NCBI GenBank assembly: GCA_002726935.1
Contig: PBTC01000001.1
Span: 1 to 32,181, forward strand
Source: Candidatus Saccharimonadota bacterium
GTDB taxonomy: Bacteria; Patescibacteriota; Saccharimonadia; Saccharimonadales; Saccharimonadaceae
DNA length: 32,181 nucleotides
Direction of reading: 5' to 3'
A program made the translations under genes and the position numbers. The notes beneath the pieces are model-generated. The model made no database searches, was not told the DNA's origin, and worked only from the letters and a program-made list of their open reading frames with translations. Below are positions 7,499-15,735 of this stretch, one piece after another. Position 1 is the stretch's first letter; every line of letters starts with the position of its first letter.

Positions 7499-8731
7499 AT
7501 GAATGTGAAAAATATTGCCAACGACTTGCCGTCAGACGATGAAGTGATGGCGCTGATCGCCGCCGAAGAGGCGCGGCAGGCGCAGGGCTTAGAATTGATT
7601 CCCAGCGAAAACTACGTCAGCGATGGTGTTCGTAAGGCCCTCGGCAGCGTCTTTACGAATAAATATTCTGAAGGCTATCCGGGAAGACGTTATTATGGCG
7701 GCCAAGAGAATACTGACAAACTCGAACAGTTGGCGATTGACCGTGCCAAGCAACTGTTTCGCGCTGACCACGCGAATGTGCAACCGCACTCTGGTGCAGC
7801 CGCAAACGAGGCGGTGTATACGGCGTGGCTAGAGCCGGGCGATACAGTACTGGCGATGGATCTGAGTCACGGTGGTCACTTGACCCATGGTGCGCCAGTC
7901 ACTCGCAGTGCCAAGCTGTATAACTTTATCCGCTACGGCATGAAAGACGTCGAAACGGGAGAGATTGATTACGATGAACTACGTCGACTGGCGCAGGAAC
8001 ATCAACCAAAGATTATTTTAGCTGGCTTTAGTGCTTACCCGCGATCACTGGATTACGCAAAGTTTGTCGAGATTGGCCAGGGAGTCGGTGCGTTAATGGT
8101 TGCCGACATGGCGCACATCGCTGGGTTGATTGCTGGCGGCGTGTTAGAAAATCCACTCGACGCTGGTTTTCACGTCATGACCACCACGACGCATAAGACG
8201 CTGCGGGGTCCTCGTGGCGGGATGATCCTGAGTAAGGGCGTTGTGGGCAACCCGCTGTCTGCCCCTGATAAGACGATTGAAAATATCCCTACTTTGATTG
8301 ACCGAGCGGTCTTTCCGGGTATGCAAGGCGGCCCACACATGAATACGATTGCCGCTAAGGCGGTGGCACTGCACGAAGCCATGCAGCCTGAATTTCGGAC
8401 GTACGCCCAGCAAGTCGTGAAGAACGCTGCTCGGCTTGCCGACGAGCTGAAGACACGCGGCTATCAGCTGGTAACTGGCGGTACAGACAATCACTTGATT
8501 TTGATTGACGTCTATCGCACGCTGGGCATGGACGGCAAAGAGGCCGAACAGCGCCTGGATGCGATTGGTTTGACTCTGAATGCGAATAGTGTCCCCGATG
8601 ATCCACTGCCGCCGTTTCGCCCAAGTGGTATACGCCTGGGGACGCCAGCTCTCACTACGAGGGGTCTTGTCGAAGAGGACATACCTGGTTTGGTGGAAAA
8701 GATTGACCGTTGCCTGCGAAAAGATGCCTAA
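7499..8731 (+). CDS. glyA: Serine hydroxymethyltransferase
   Basis: GlyA interconverts serine and glycine while charging tetrahydrofolate with a one-carbon unit, using PLP in the cytoplasm. At 410 residues it is full length. Visible motifs are [46 protein letters not shown] and [14 protein letters not shown]. The PLP-binding lysine is Lys233 in [13 protein letters not shown]. The C-terminal [11 protein letters not shown] is also standard. It is transcribed divergently from murA and is followed at once by a strong terminator, so it is monocistronic. FolD, which uses the same folate pool, is encoded at 18.7 kb. Confidence 0.96.
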   Translation: MNVKNIANDLPSDDEVMALIAAEEARQAQGLELIPSENYVSDGVRKALGSVFTNKYSEGYPGRRYYGGQENTDKLEQLAIDRAKQLFRADHANVQPHSGAAANEAVYTAWLEPGDTVLAMDLSHGGHLTHGAPVTRSAKLYNFIRYGMKDVETGEIDYDELRRLAQEHQPKIILAGFSAYPRSLDYAKFVEIGQGVGALMVADMAHIAGLIAGGVLENPLDAGFHVMTTTTHKTLRGPRGGMILSKGVVGNPLSAPDKTIENIPTLIDRAVFPGMQGGPHMNTIAAKAVALHEAMQPEFRTYAQQVVKNAARLADELKTRGYQLVTGGTDNHLILIDVYRTLGMDGKEAEQRLDAIGLTLNANSVPDDPLPPFRPSGIRLGTPALTTRGLVEEDIPGLVEKIDRCLRKDA

Positions 8732-8735
8732 AAAG

Positions 8736-8761
8736 AAAATAGCCCCGAATGGGGCTATTTT
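8736..8761 (+). terminator. Rho-independent terminator of glyA
   Basis: AAAATAGCCCC and GGGGCTATTTT form a perfect 11-bp stem with the tetraloop GAAT, beginning five bases after the glyA stop. The A-flank and T-tail make it usable from both sides; the pilin gene ends at 8778 on the other strand. Confidence 0.9.
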
Positions 8762-8777
8762 GATCGATACAATCGGA

Positions 8778-9236
8778 CTAGCTGGCTGCCATGGTGGCGC
8801 AGCTGCTGATCGTTCCTGCCGTCAAGTTGACAGAAGCTGAAGTGCTGTAGTTCCAGTAGTAGACTCGAACACCGGCGCCACTTCCGCAGGCCTGGATGTA
8901 GATCGAGTTGTTGTTAGACGGCGCTGAAGATGGGGTCGATCCCAGCGCTGTAAAGCTAGAGCTCGGCATCTGGTATGATTTGTTTGACGCAGCTCCGGTT
9001 AGCTGGGCGCGAGTGGTTGGGTAGCTTCCCTGTTCGGCGTTGTAGGCTTCGGCCTTTTTAATAAATGACGATGCGGTCGCCTGAGAGGCTGTCGTGTTTG
9101 CTTGCGCAGTAATACCGTTGTAGGCAACGATAGTAATAGCTGCCAAGATGGCGATAACCACGATGACGATTAATAGCTCGACGATCGTGAAACCTTGGTC
9201 ACGACGTATCGGAGATGTTAGTTTTGTGAAGCTCAT
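8778..9236 (-). CDS. Type IV pilin-like protein (prepilin), tandem-duplicate copy
   Basis: The 152-residue prepilin starts MSFTKLTSPIRRDQG|FTIVE, and its helix is the same as in the other pilins. The mature head has AYNAEQGSYPTTRAQLTGAA and C-terminal YYWNY with two cysteines. The frame is open upstream to 9479, but that extension is intergenic leader. ATG 9236 is preceded by AGGGGGC at 11-16 bases, and the same leader (ATTAGGGGGCATCTC) precedes the next pilin. It is a close paralogue of the 9391-9879 gene. It appears to have its own promoter, with TATAAT on the minus strand near 9270. Confidence 0.9.
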   Translation of the reverse strand: MSFTKLTSPIRRDQGFTIVELLIVIVVIAILAAITIVAYNGITAQANTTASQATASSFIKKAEAYNAEQGSYPTTRAQLTGAASNKSYQMPSSSFTALGSTPSSAPSNNNSIYIQACGSGAGVRVYYWNYSTSASVNLTAGTISSCATMAAS

Positions 9237-9344
9237 GCGAGAGATGCCCCCTAATTCATTAATAATAATTATATCTCTGCCTATAATGTAGCCTATATCA
9301 AAAACAAGCGCAAGCGTATTGAGTATTAGGCCGACGAGCATAAA

Positions 9345-9376
9345 AAATAAAACCCCATTATGGGGTTCTATTTTAT
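9345..9376 (-). terminator. Rho-independent terminator after the 9391-9879 pilin
   Basis: On the minus strand AACCCCA and TGGGGTT pair around a 3-base loop, with AAAATAGA/TTTTATT-type extension. The stem is followed by TTTTATTTTTTA. It directly follows the stop of the upstream pilin and separates the two duplicates into independent units. Confidence 0.85.
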
Positions 9377-9390
9377 TTACGTCAGTTTTC

Positions 9391-9879
9391 CTATGAGGTA
9401 GGGCAGGCAGTGGTGGCGCCGGCGTCAACGTAAGAGTTGAAGTTGCCGTTGCCGTAGTGCCAGTAGTAAATACGAACACCGGTAATGTTGCTCGCGGTAA
9501 TCGATGCTTGTGTGGTACCAGATGCTGCGCACTTCAAGAATCGAACAGTTTTCGAGTCAGATGGTGCTGAGCTAGGTGTAGCGGTCACAAACGTTGCTGC
9601 GCTGCTTGGTAGGTTGTATGACGTGCTGCTTGCTGCACCGGTCAATTCAGCGGTGGTAATTGGGTAGCGACCCAATTCAGCGTTGTAGGCTTCAGCCTTT
9701 TTAGCGACTGAGGTTGCGGTTGACTGTGCGCTGGTTGTGTTTGCCTGTGCGGTAATACCGTTGTAGGCAACGATAGTAATAGCTGCCAAGATGGCAATAA
9801 CCACGATGACGATTAATAGCTCGACGATTGTGAAACCGCTACCTGAACCATTGTTAAATTTTTTATTGACGAGACTCAT
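9391..9879 (-). CDS. Type IV pilin-like protein (prepilin), tandem-duplicate copy
   Basis: The 162-residue prepilin begins MSLVNKKFNNGSGSG|FTIVE. Its helix and the following AYNGITAQANTTSAQSTAT closely match the 8778-9236 pilin, as does the head motif AYNAELGRYPITTAELTGAAS and the C-terminal VRIYYWHYG. Nucleotide identity across the helix region is almost complete, which indicates recent duplication or gene conversion. The upstream leader TAATTAGGGGGCATCTC is shared with the paralogue and carries the likely ribosome-binding site. A terminator follows. It is probably an alternative or co-assembled pilin subunit. Confidence 0.9.
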   Translation of the reverse strand: MSLVNKKFNNGSGSGFTIVELLIVIVVIAILAAITIVAYNGITAQANTTSAQSTATSVAKKAEAYNAELGRYPITTAELTGAASSTSYNLPSSAATFVTATPSSAPSDSKTVRFLKCAASGTTQASITASNITGVRIYYWHYGNGNFNSYVDAGATTACPTS

Positions 9880-9961
9880 GTCGAGATGCCCCCTAATTAT
9901 TTTATCTGAGGTAACTATACGGCCTTTTCAGAGTAAGCACAAGTACTTTTCTAAAGATTTT

Positions 9962-12043
9962 TTATTGTTCGCCGACAAAGGTGATGCCATCGAGAGAGAA
10001 CCAGCTATTTGAGCCGTACATAAAGAAGACGCGACCATCGGGCATGATGTCAAGACGGGCATACGCACCGTTTGAAGCGGTTGTCAAAATCGCTCGATTA
10101 TCTGGTCGATAACCGGCAGGTAGCGTAAAGAGGGTGGTATTAGAGCTGGCGGTGCCGGCACGAATGAGTCCCTTGAGCGAGACGAGGCCGTCAGAAGTCT
10201 TTGTGTACTGAGGGGTCGAGAACGAGCTACTATAGGTGACCCATCCATTCTGCAGGCTGGCATTGCTCCAGCCGCTGTAGGAGGCATTGAGGAAGTTGGC
10301 ATTTAAGCTGAGGTAGCTAGAGCCGCGGTTTTTTGCAACAATTCCGTTCGCAGGGTCGACGCCGATGTCAGCCCAGCTGCTTGACCGACTCGCGATGTGA
10401 AGGTACTGACTGGGGTTTTGCGCTGATGGCAGGGTGAAGATACGGGTGTTGTCGGCCATGGTTCCGGCGCGGCCGAGCCCCTGTACAAAGACGCGATTAT
10501 TACCAGCTTGCACATAGCTAGGAGCCGCGTGATCTCCTCCGTAGCTGGACCAGCCGTTAGAAAATGACCCTGAAGGAATATTGGTTCTCGTGTAGGGTGC
10601 ACCAGCAGGAATAAACCGAATGGTATCAATTGAGATCCAGTCAGTACTGTTGCCATACATGAAAGCGATCGCACCTGCTTCGGTGACATCGACTCGACCA
10701 GAGTCGTTAGAGGAGCTCATGCCGAAAATGAGCTTACCGCCGTCGGGGCGATAGCCCTCGGGGAGCGTCGCGACAATCTCGCCAGCAGGAGCTGTTCCGG
10801 ATCCGCGCTTAATCATCCCTTTGATTACTACTGCACCACTCCGGGTCTTGGTGTATTGTGGCGTCGAATAGCCACCATAGTAAACCCAGCCATTTTGCAA
10901 CTGAAGATTTTCCCAGAGTGGCGTGGCATAGCTGGTCGTTGCGTAGCTAGAAGAGCCTGATGGATTGACCGCCAGCACCCGAACATTTATGGTGTCCTGG
11001 TTTGCCGGTGCCGAGATAGTGTAGTCGCGGGTATTCTGGTTAGAGAATGCCGTCTGCCAGCTGCCACCATTGAAATTGTATTGCAGTGTGTAGCCGCCAG
11101 CACCCGGCACAGGGTCCCAAGTGATTTGCGCTCTAGCGCCTGGCTGCGGTGTCATGGTGAGTGATGGGCTGGAGGGTGTGCTGGTCGACCCCATGGCGGA
11201 AATCATGGCTGCGTTTGGATCGGTACGGCTCACGCGCAGCGAAGAAGTATTCGATATGTCGCGTCCGCCTGCCTGCTGATTGGCGTTGATTGTGACCCGT
11301 ATTGACGTGGCCTCGGCTAGGGCGGTAGCTCGTGCGCTTTGTGAGGCACTGGTTGACGTTGCGGTTGCGTTTGGCGAGGTTGCGGCACTGTTAATGAAGT
11401 AATCGACAGCAAAGTTGCCTGCAGCAACACCCTCGACTAGTTTGATGTCACTGGTTTGACAGAATGGAGGGCTGGCAGTTGCCTCCATGTAGTTCGGCGA
11501 ACAGCTGGGCTGTTGCCAGGGTGTCGCACAGACGGTGCTGGTCGTGTTGTTGTAGTTGGCGGGCATGATGGTGCGTCGCCAGAGTGTGTCGTTTTTGACG
11601 AAATAGACGATGTTATAGGTGAGCGGAATATTATTATGTGGGTCGCTACAGGGGTCTGGCTGGTCGCGTAGGTAGACATAATTGTAGTCGGTTTCTAGGG
11701 GGTTCTGCCGAGTGGCGACCATATTAAGAATCAGGCTGGTACCCGATGCGCCTCCCACGTTGGTAAAGCTTGTCCCGTCGTCATTGTAGCCCTGCGCGCT
11801 GTTAGCAACCAGGCCAATGTTTGTTGGCAAGAAGCCTGCTGCTTGCTTGACATCCTCTTCGATACGGTCGAGGGCATCTTGGACGTTGTACACCATTGTG
11901 TTGGACGCTCGTGTGGCGATGACTTCACCGGTCATGCTGATGATGACGGCCAGAAAGGCGCCGATGGCAAGAATAACGATAGGTGCAATGACCAGCATTT
12001 CGATAAGTGTAAAGCCGCGACTGTCTTGGCGAAGTTGTATCAT
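9962..12043 (-). CDS. PilW-like prepilin with FN3-like domain and triple tail-fibre-like repeat (putative adhesin)
   Basis: The 693-residue protein has a prepilin N-terminus (MIQLRQDSRG|FTLIE) and a long helix, then a PilW-like region with Cys pairs (about 40-290). Next comes an FN3-like domain (about 295-380: ITWDPVPGAGGYTLQYN). It ends with three beta-rich modules of about 100 residues (starting near 382, 494 and 596). Modules 1 and 3 are clear repeats: LQNGWVYYGGYSTPQYTKT and LQNGWVTYSSSFSTPQYTKT, each followed by KG.I..G and TLP.GYRPD. The LQNGW...TLPAGYRP pattern resembles modules in phage tail fibres and receptor-binding proteins. It shares ATGA with the upstream gene, so it is translationally coupled. 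It is plausibly a pilus-tip adhesin. Confidence 0.85.
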   Translation of the reverse strand: MIQLRQDSRGFTLIEMLVIAPIVILAIGAFLAVIISMTGEVIATRASNTMVYNVQDALDRIEEDVKQAAGFLPTNIGLVANSAQGYNDDGTSFTNVGGASGTSLILNMVATRQNPLETDYNYVYLRDQPDPCSDPHNNIPLTYNIVYFVKNDTLWRRTIMPANYNNTTSTVCATPWQQPSCSPNYMEATASPPFCQTSDIKLVEGVAAGNFAVDYFINSAATSPNATATSTSASQSARATALAEATSIRVTINANQQAGGRDISNTSSLRVSRTDPNAAMISAMGSTSTPSSPSLTMTPQPGARAQITWDPVPGAGGYTLQYNFNGGSWQTAFSNQNTRDYTISAPANQDTINVRVLAVNPSGSSSYATTSYATPLWENLQLQNGWVYYGGYSTPQYTKTRSGAVVIKGMIKRGSGTAPAGEIVATLPEGYRPDGGKLIFGMSSSNDSGRVDVTEAGAIAFMYGNSTDWISIDTIRFIPAGAPYTRTNIPSGSFSNGWSSYGGDHAAPSYVQAGNNRVFVQGLGRAGTMADNTRIFTLPSAQNPSQYLHIASRSSSWADIGVDPANGIVAKNRGSSYLSLNANFLNASYSGWSNASLQNGWVTYSSSFSTPQYTKTSDGLVSLKGLIRAGTASSNTTLFTLPAGYRPDNRAILTTASNGAYARLDIMPDGRVFFMYGSNSWFSLDGITFVGEQ

Positions 12044-13077
12044 TGAGCCCCCTCGTTATAAAGCGCTGAGATTTCTGTTTGGGTAAGGGCGCGATTGTAA
12101 AGCCGAACGTCATCTATGGAGCCTTGGAAGAACTGAGTTCCTGCCGTGCCTTGGCCAATACGTTTCGGGTCTGAGTTGTTGGCGATAGTGGTCGTAGAGG
12201 TTTCACTCGATGATACAAGGCTGCCGTTGACATACATACTGCCTGAAGTTGAGGCCGCTGAGCGTACATAGACGACGTGCCGCCAGGCGTTAAGGGCGAT
12301 TCGTCCGTCTATTGAATCGAAAATCCAGACGCCTTGTTTGCTAAAGGTGGCACGTCCAGAGCCGCCATTGCCGAGGCCGACATCGAGTTGCCACGAGTCA
12401 GTTGCGTTGTTTGAGCGTGTTGAAAAAACTCCGTGACGGCTCGACAGGTCTGTTGGGCGCACCCAGGCAGAGATGGACATGGTGTTTCCAATATTTAAGC
12501 TGCTGCGGTGCGGAATGTTGATATAGCTTGAGGTGCCATTAAAACTAAGTGCACCGCCCGCTTCACCATTTTGCCCTGTGGTCGGTGTCGTATCGATCAT
12601 GGTGCCGTTTGCGTCACCGACGGCAGTGGTTGCGTTGCCGTTTAATCGCCACCAGGCAATGAGGCCATTCATGAGGCTGCTATTTTCTGCGGCCGACACA
12701 TATGTGCCGTAGCGAACTGTTTGCTGAGGATCGTTATAGCGTACAATGGCTTCAATTTTTGACACACTACTGCTGTTGATGGTAGGGCACGTGATGGTGA
12801 CGGTTGTTCTGACGTTCACAAGACCGTCGACCGTTGCCGTGCTGTTGTTGAGGGGGGTCTGTGTCGTACATGGCGCATCAGCATAGGTCGAGTAGCGTCG
12901 CAGTAACTCGTAGGCATAGTTTGCTGCCTTTGCTTCTGCTCTGGTTGCGCCACCTTCGCGAACGACGACCGAAAAAAGCTGGTAGCCGGCGACTAAGAAG
13001 GCTGCCGCAACAAAAAGGGTCACGAGAAGTTCAACTGCCGTGAAGCCCGATTCTCGTCGTCTATTCGCGTGACTCAT
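12040..13077 (-). CDS. Prepilin-like protein with C-terminal LamG (concanavalin-like) domain
   Basis: The 345-residue protein starts MSHANRRRESG|FTAVELLVTLFVAAAFLVAG, a minor-prepilin N-terminus with Glu5 kept. After a short head with two cysteines, residues about 135-335 form a LamG/jelly-roll domain: GLIAWWRLNGNA, LSFNGTSSYINIP, MSISAWVRPTDL, WRHVVYVRS, MYVNGSLV and FQGSIDDVRLYNRALTQTEI. LamG domains bind glycans or proteins. It overlaps both neighbours by ATGA, in the order 13074 pilin, this gene, then the large adhesin. The operon thus encodes modular minor pilins that could present binding domains on a pilus tip. Confidence 0.88.
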   Translation of the reverse strand: MSHANRRRESGFTAVELLVTLFVAAAFLVAGYQLFSVVVREGGATRAEAKAANYAYELLRRYSTYADAPCTTQTPLNNSTATVDGLVNVRTTVTITCPTINSSSVSKIEAIVRYNDPQQTVRYGTYVSAAENSSLMNGLIAWWRLNGNATTAVGDANGTMIDTTPTTGQNGEAGGALSFNGTSSYINIPHRSSLNIGNTMSISAWVRPTDLSSRHGVFSTRSNNATDSWQLDVGLGNGGSGRATFSKQGVWIFDSIDGRIALNAWRHVVYVRSAASTSGSMYVNGSLVSSSETSTTTIANNSDPKRIGQGTAGTQFFQGSIDDVRLYNRALTQTEISALYNEGAQ

Positions 13078-13571
13078 TGATTCTTACTTGTGTATTTGTA
13101 AACGGTGTTATCGGTCTCCAAGCGATAGTAGAGGTTATACTTGCGGCATTCACCACTGGTACAGCGTGATCCTGCACTGTTGATGGGCTGGTAAACATAC
13201 TGGCTATAGGTCGGCTGTGGGCTAATGCCAGTCGTCGTTTGGGTTGAGTTTGTGGCAGCAACGAGGCTGATGGTTTCTTCCCCAGGTGCCATGACGGATT
13301 GCATGTTGATGTCTCGCAAATAGCTTCTAATGCTACTTTCGCTTGATGCAAGCGCAGTAGAAGGGTAGCGATTATACTGACTGGCACTGTCGTCACCGAC
13401 GTTATAGTATGACTCGAGCGCTGTGGCGATGGCTTCAATGTCGGTTTTACGCTCGTCGTCACGTGCACGCACCTGGGTGGCGTTGATGCTGACTACGGCC
13501 AGAATCATAAGGACGCCCATGATGGTGATGGTGATAATCAGCTCAACAATCGTAAAGGCACGTTTTGACAT
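13074..13571 (-). CDS. Prepilin-like protein, first gene of minor-pilin operon
   Basis: The 165-residue protein starts MSKRA|FTIVELIITITIMGVLMILA. The residue before the cleavage site is Ala, not Gly, a tolerated change, and Glu5 is present. The helix sequence differs from the four pilins with the IVIVVIAILAA helix, so this is a separate subfamily, nearer to minor pilins. The head includes two cysteines near CTSGEC and many Tyr/Ser/Thr residues. TATGCT on the minus strand (plus 13578-13583) is six bases before ATG, which gives a leaderless operon mRNA. The stop overlaps the next start by ATGA. Confidence 0.88.
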   Translation of the reverse strand: MSKRAFTIVELIITITIMGVLMILAVVSINATQVRARDDERKTDIEAIATALESYYNVGDDSASQYNRYPSTALASSESSIRSYLRDINMQSVMAPGEETISLVAATNSTQTTTGISPQPTYSQYVYQPINSAGSRCTSGECRKYNLYYRLETDNTVYKYTSKNQ

Positions 13572-13608
13572 GTCTTAAGCATAAGAGTTTTAGGGTAAAA
13601 TCGCAAGA

Positions 13609-14631
13609 TTACTCGATTTCGAGGGGTTCTTGTTCGATCAGAATGCGAAAGGTGTCTCTGACTTTGCCGACGATTTCATCTCGAGCGGCGGCGAGGTCGG
13701 CGTAGCCGGTGGCTGATTCATTAATTAATACAAGGGCATTCTTGTCGTAGACGCGCATACCGTGATACAGCCGCCCCTTGGCGCCTACTTTTTCGATGAG
13801 CCAGCCGCTCGGTACTTTGAAGGTACCGTCACCCATGTCGTACGTTTTAATATCGGGGTGCTGTTGTCGTAGTTCATCGAGTCGCCAGTTGTCGACAATC
13901 GCGTTCTTGAAGAATGAACCGGTATTGGCGACATCGCGTGGGTCTGGCAGTTTTTCAGCTCGGATCGCAATGACGCTATCTCTGACAATTTGGTGGGTAA
14001 AGATGCTGATGTTGTGTGTATCAAAGTAGCTCTGCAGGCTGTCGTAAAATGGCGGCTGGGGGAGACTCTTCCAGAGCTTGAGTGTGATATTAATGATGAT
14101 GTAGCGGCCTTTTGCGTCACCACGAAAAATGCTGTGCCGATACGAGAAGCCACAGTCTTGATTACTGAGCGTCACAATTTGTCCAGTGGTGACGTCAAGT
14201 GCCTCAAGGGACTGTAGTGTGTCGGCTATCTCCTGCCCGTACGCCCCAATATTTTGGACTGGTGATGCACCCACGGTGCCGGGAATGGCGGACATTGCTT
14301 CTATCCCTGATAGCCGCAGGTCGACTGTGCGCTTGACGGTTGCGTCCCAATCCTCGCCACCACCGATCTTAAGAGTTGTAGAGCTCGCATCGTCGCTCAC
14401 CACCTCAAAGCCAGGGATGCGCATACGGATGATAAGGCCGTTATAGCCTTCGTCGCGGGCGATGACATTGCTGCCGCCACCAAGAACAAATAGGGGAATG
14501 TTCTTTGACCTTGCGTTGGCGACCACGGCCTTTAGCTCGTCCGAGGTATGAACATCGACCATAAAGCGAGCTGGCCCGCCCAGTCGCATCGTTGTGTAGT
14601 TTTTTAAAGGGATGTTTGTGTGTATTTCCAT
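13609..14631 (-). CDS. murB: UDP-N-acetylenolpyruvoylglucosamine reductase
   Basis: MurB is the FAD-dependent enzyme that reduces the MurA product to UDP-MurNAc. At 340 residues it is the type I (Escherichia coli-like) form. Motifs are the N-terminal NTTMRLGGPA-like segment (NYTTMRLGGPARF), the FAD-binding LGGGSNVIARDEGY, AIPGTVGASPVQNIGAYGQE, and SYRHSIFRG. The catalytic serine is in NTGSFFKNAIV, and VPSGWLIEKVGAKG follows. TATAAT on the minus strand (plus 14646-14651) is 14 bases before ATG. It is upstream of the minor-pilin operon on the same strand, but that operon has its own -10. Confidence 0.95.
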   Translation of the reverse strand: MEIHTNIPLKNYTTMRLGGPARFMVDVHTSDELKAVVANARSKNIPLFVLGGGSNVIARDEGYNGLIIRMRIPGFEVVSDDASSTTLKIGGGEDWDATVKRTVDLRLSGIEAMSAIPGTVGASPVQNIGAYGQEIADTLQSLEALDVTTGQIVTLSNQDCGFSYRHSIFRGDAKGRYIIINITLKLWKSLPQPPFYDSLQSYFDTHNISIFTHQIVRDSVIAIRAEKLPDPRDVANTGSFFKNAIVDNWRLDELRQQHPDIKTYDMGDGTFKVPSGWLIEKVGAKGRLYHGMRVYDKNALVLINESATGYADLAAARDEIVGKVRDTFRILIEQEPLEIE

Positions 14632-14703
14632 AATCTTTGTGCATCATTATAGCCCTATGCGAAGTTTTATGCTACAATGACCCCTGTACTTCGTGCAAAA
14701 CGC

Positions 14704-14780
14704 GCACCCGTAGCTCAGTGGATTAGAGCACTGGTCTTCGGAACCAGGTGTCGCAAGTTCGAATCTTGCCGGGTGTACCA
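14704..14780 (+). tRNA. tRNA-Arg(UCG)
   Basis: A complete 77-base cloverleaf is visible. The acceptor stem pairs GCACCCG with CGGGTGT, the D arm is AGCTCAGTGGATTAGAGC, and the anticodon arm is CTGGT-CTTCGGA-ACCAG with anticodon TCG. The T arm contains GTTCGAATC, and the discriminator A is followed by an encoded CCA. TACAAT at 14673-14678 is a likely -10. Confidence 0.93.
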
Positions 14781-14819
14781 TATTGATTTGTACGCAGTTA
14801 TGTGGTATAATAAGAGAGT

Positions 14820-14896
14820 GGGTCAGTAGCTCAGCTGGTTAGAGCGTCTGCCTCTTAAGCAGAATGTCGTGGGTTCAAGTCCCACCTGACCCTCCA
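14820..14896 (+). tRNA. tRNA-Lys(CUU)
   Basis: The acceptor stem pairs GGGTCAG with CTGACCC. The anticodon arm is TCTGC-CTCTTAA-GCAGA with anticodon CTT. The T arm is GTGGGTTCAAGTCCCAC, the discriminator is T, and CCA is encoded. TATAAT at 14806-14811 lies nine bases before the 5' end. A terminator follows directly. Confidence 0.93.
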
Positions 14897-14903
14897 AGGA
14901 ATT

Positions 14904-14936
14904 CCGCCGTCTCCACCTCTGGGAGACGGCGGTTTT
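14904..14936 (+). terminator. Rho-independent terminator after tRNA-Lys
   Basis: CCGCCGTCTCC and GGAGACGGCGG form a perfect 11-bp GC-rich stem with a 7-base loop, followed by TTTTCGTT. It ends the tRNA-Arg/tRNA-Lys unit and marks the left edge of the mobile-DNA region. Confidence 0.9.
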
Positions 14937-14991
14937 CGTTGGCTTCAGTTTCATTGCGGGAAAGGGAGTTTTCCACAACTGACAGCTGGTT

Positions 14992-15119
14992 TGACAGCAA
15001 CGCGTTGCTGTCAGGACCTTCTTGTGCTTCGTCCTGCACGGGGGAGCGTCCTTTTGTGTTTGGCTGGCAAGCTTGCCAAGCAGTATTTGGCAGCGCTGGC
15101 GAAGCCAGCTGAGCCAAAC
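14992..15119. repeat. Cluster of inverted repeats including a 22-bp perfect palindrome and a three-way-junction fold
   Basis: TGACAGCAACG (14992-15002) is directly followed by its reverse complement CGTTGCTGTCA (15003-15013). Just downstream AGGAC and GTCCT pair. At 15058-15119 the closing arms GTTTGGCT and AGCCAAAC enclose the palindrome GGCAAGCTTGCC and the hairpin CTGGC-GAA-GCCAG, so the stretch can fold as a three-way junction. The block overlaps the decayed 3' end of the IS30-like transposase and lies between the terminator and the relic. It may be a transposon end or a REP-like element. Confidence 0.6.
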
Positions 15120-15556
15120 TCCTGCTTGGAAATAAGGCGAGCTACTAGGTAACCACTCCTTCGCTCTACGAATGTTGCAATGTACCCACTGCGGTCTTTA
15201 CCATGTACGGTATCGCCCTCCCAGTCACCGTAGCGAGTCCGGGACTCAACCACCGCTGGGCGGTTGGATATATCCCTTGCGGCAGTGCAAGAATGGCAGT
15301 AGTTCTCGTTTGCTTTTGTAGATCCATTCGTAAATAGTCTGAGCACAGACGTACAGGCTTTGCCTGTACCGCTTGAGCCAACCAGCAACTTGTTCTGGCC
15401 CACGGCGTTTGGACGCGTACTTGGGTAGCGCCGCAGTTCACGGCTGAGTGTACTGTGATTCAGTCCCAGCAAGAGGGCTACTGCCCGTAAACTGATTCCA
15501 GCCCGGGGCAAGGCACCGAACTCAATACGTTGTTGTTTGCTAAGATGAGTATACAT
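15011..15556 (-). pseudogene. IS30-family transposase relic, frameshifted and truncated
   Basis: The first part reads MYTHLSKQQRIEFGALPRAG and LLGLNHSTLSRELRRYP, the IS30 helix-turn-helix. The reading frame then shifts: KYASKRRGPEQVAGWLKR and QTIYEWIYKSKRELLPFLHC continue in another frame. Near 15280 the original frame resumes with RPAVVESRTRYGDWEGDTV and FVERRSGYLVARLISKQ, which holds the first catalytic Asp. After that the similarity stops, so the second Asp and the Glu of the DDE triad are lost. Two single-base changes and a C-terminal deletion make this inactive. No clear terminal inverted repeats could be paired around it. Confidence 0.85.
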
Positions 15557-15735
15557 CTCTGTCTTCTTTTGGTAGTTAGTTGTGTTGCAACTACTAGTCT
15601 ACCGAACGTGCAGAGATGTTTTAGTTTCTAGCTGTAGTAGTGGCTAGCATCACTACTACTCCGCTGACGCGCGGGTGGTGCAGTTGGGAGTGGAATAGAG
15701 GATTAAAATCTAAGGCCTTGAGTTTCGCCAAAACA
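15557..15735. repeat. Intergenic stretch with a 9-bp stem-loop; IS30 relic promoter end
   Basis: This gap upstream of the IS30 relic holds GTAGTAGTG (15634-15642) and CACTACTAC (15651-15659), a perfect 9-bp stem with an 8-base loop. AGTTTCG (15720-15726) can also pair with CGAAACT (15744-15750) at the end of the next minus-strand gene, a possible weak terminator. I see no gene here. Confidence 0.4.

Noticed and set aside
7441-7500. Reading the AT-rich murA/glyA gap as a replication origin
   Set aside because: It is only about 60 bases, has no DnaA-box cluster, and both promoters explain its composition.
15011-15556. Programmed frameshifting in the IS30-like transposase
   Set aside because: IS30 transposases are usually single frame, two separate shifts would be needed, and the catalytic C-terminus is missing, so decay is the simpler explanation.
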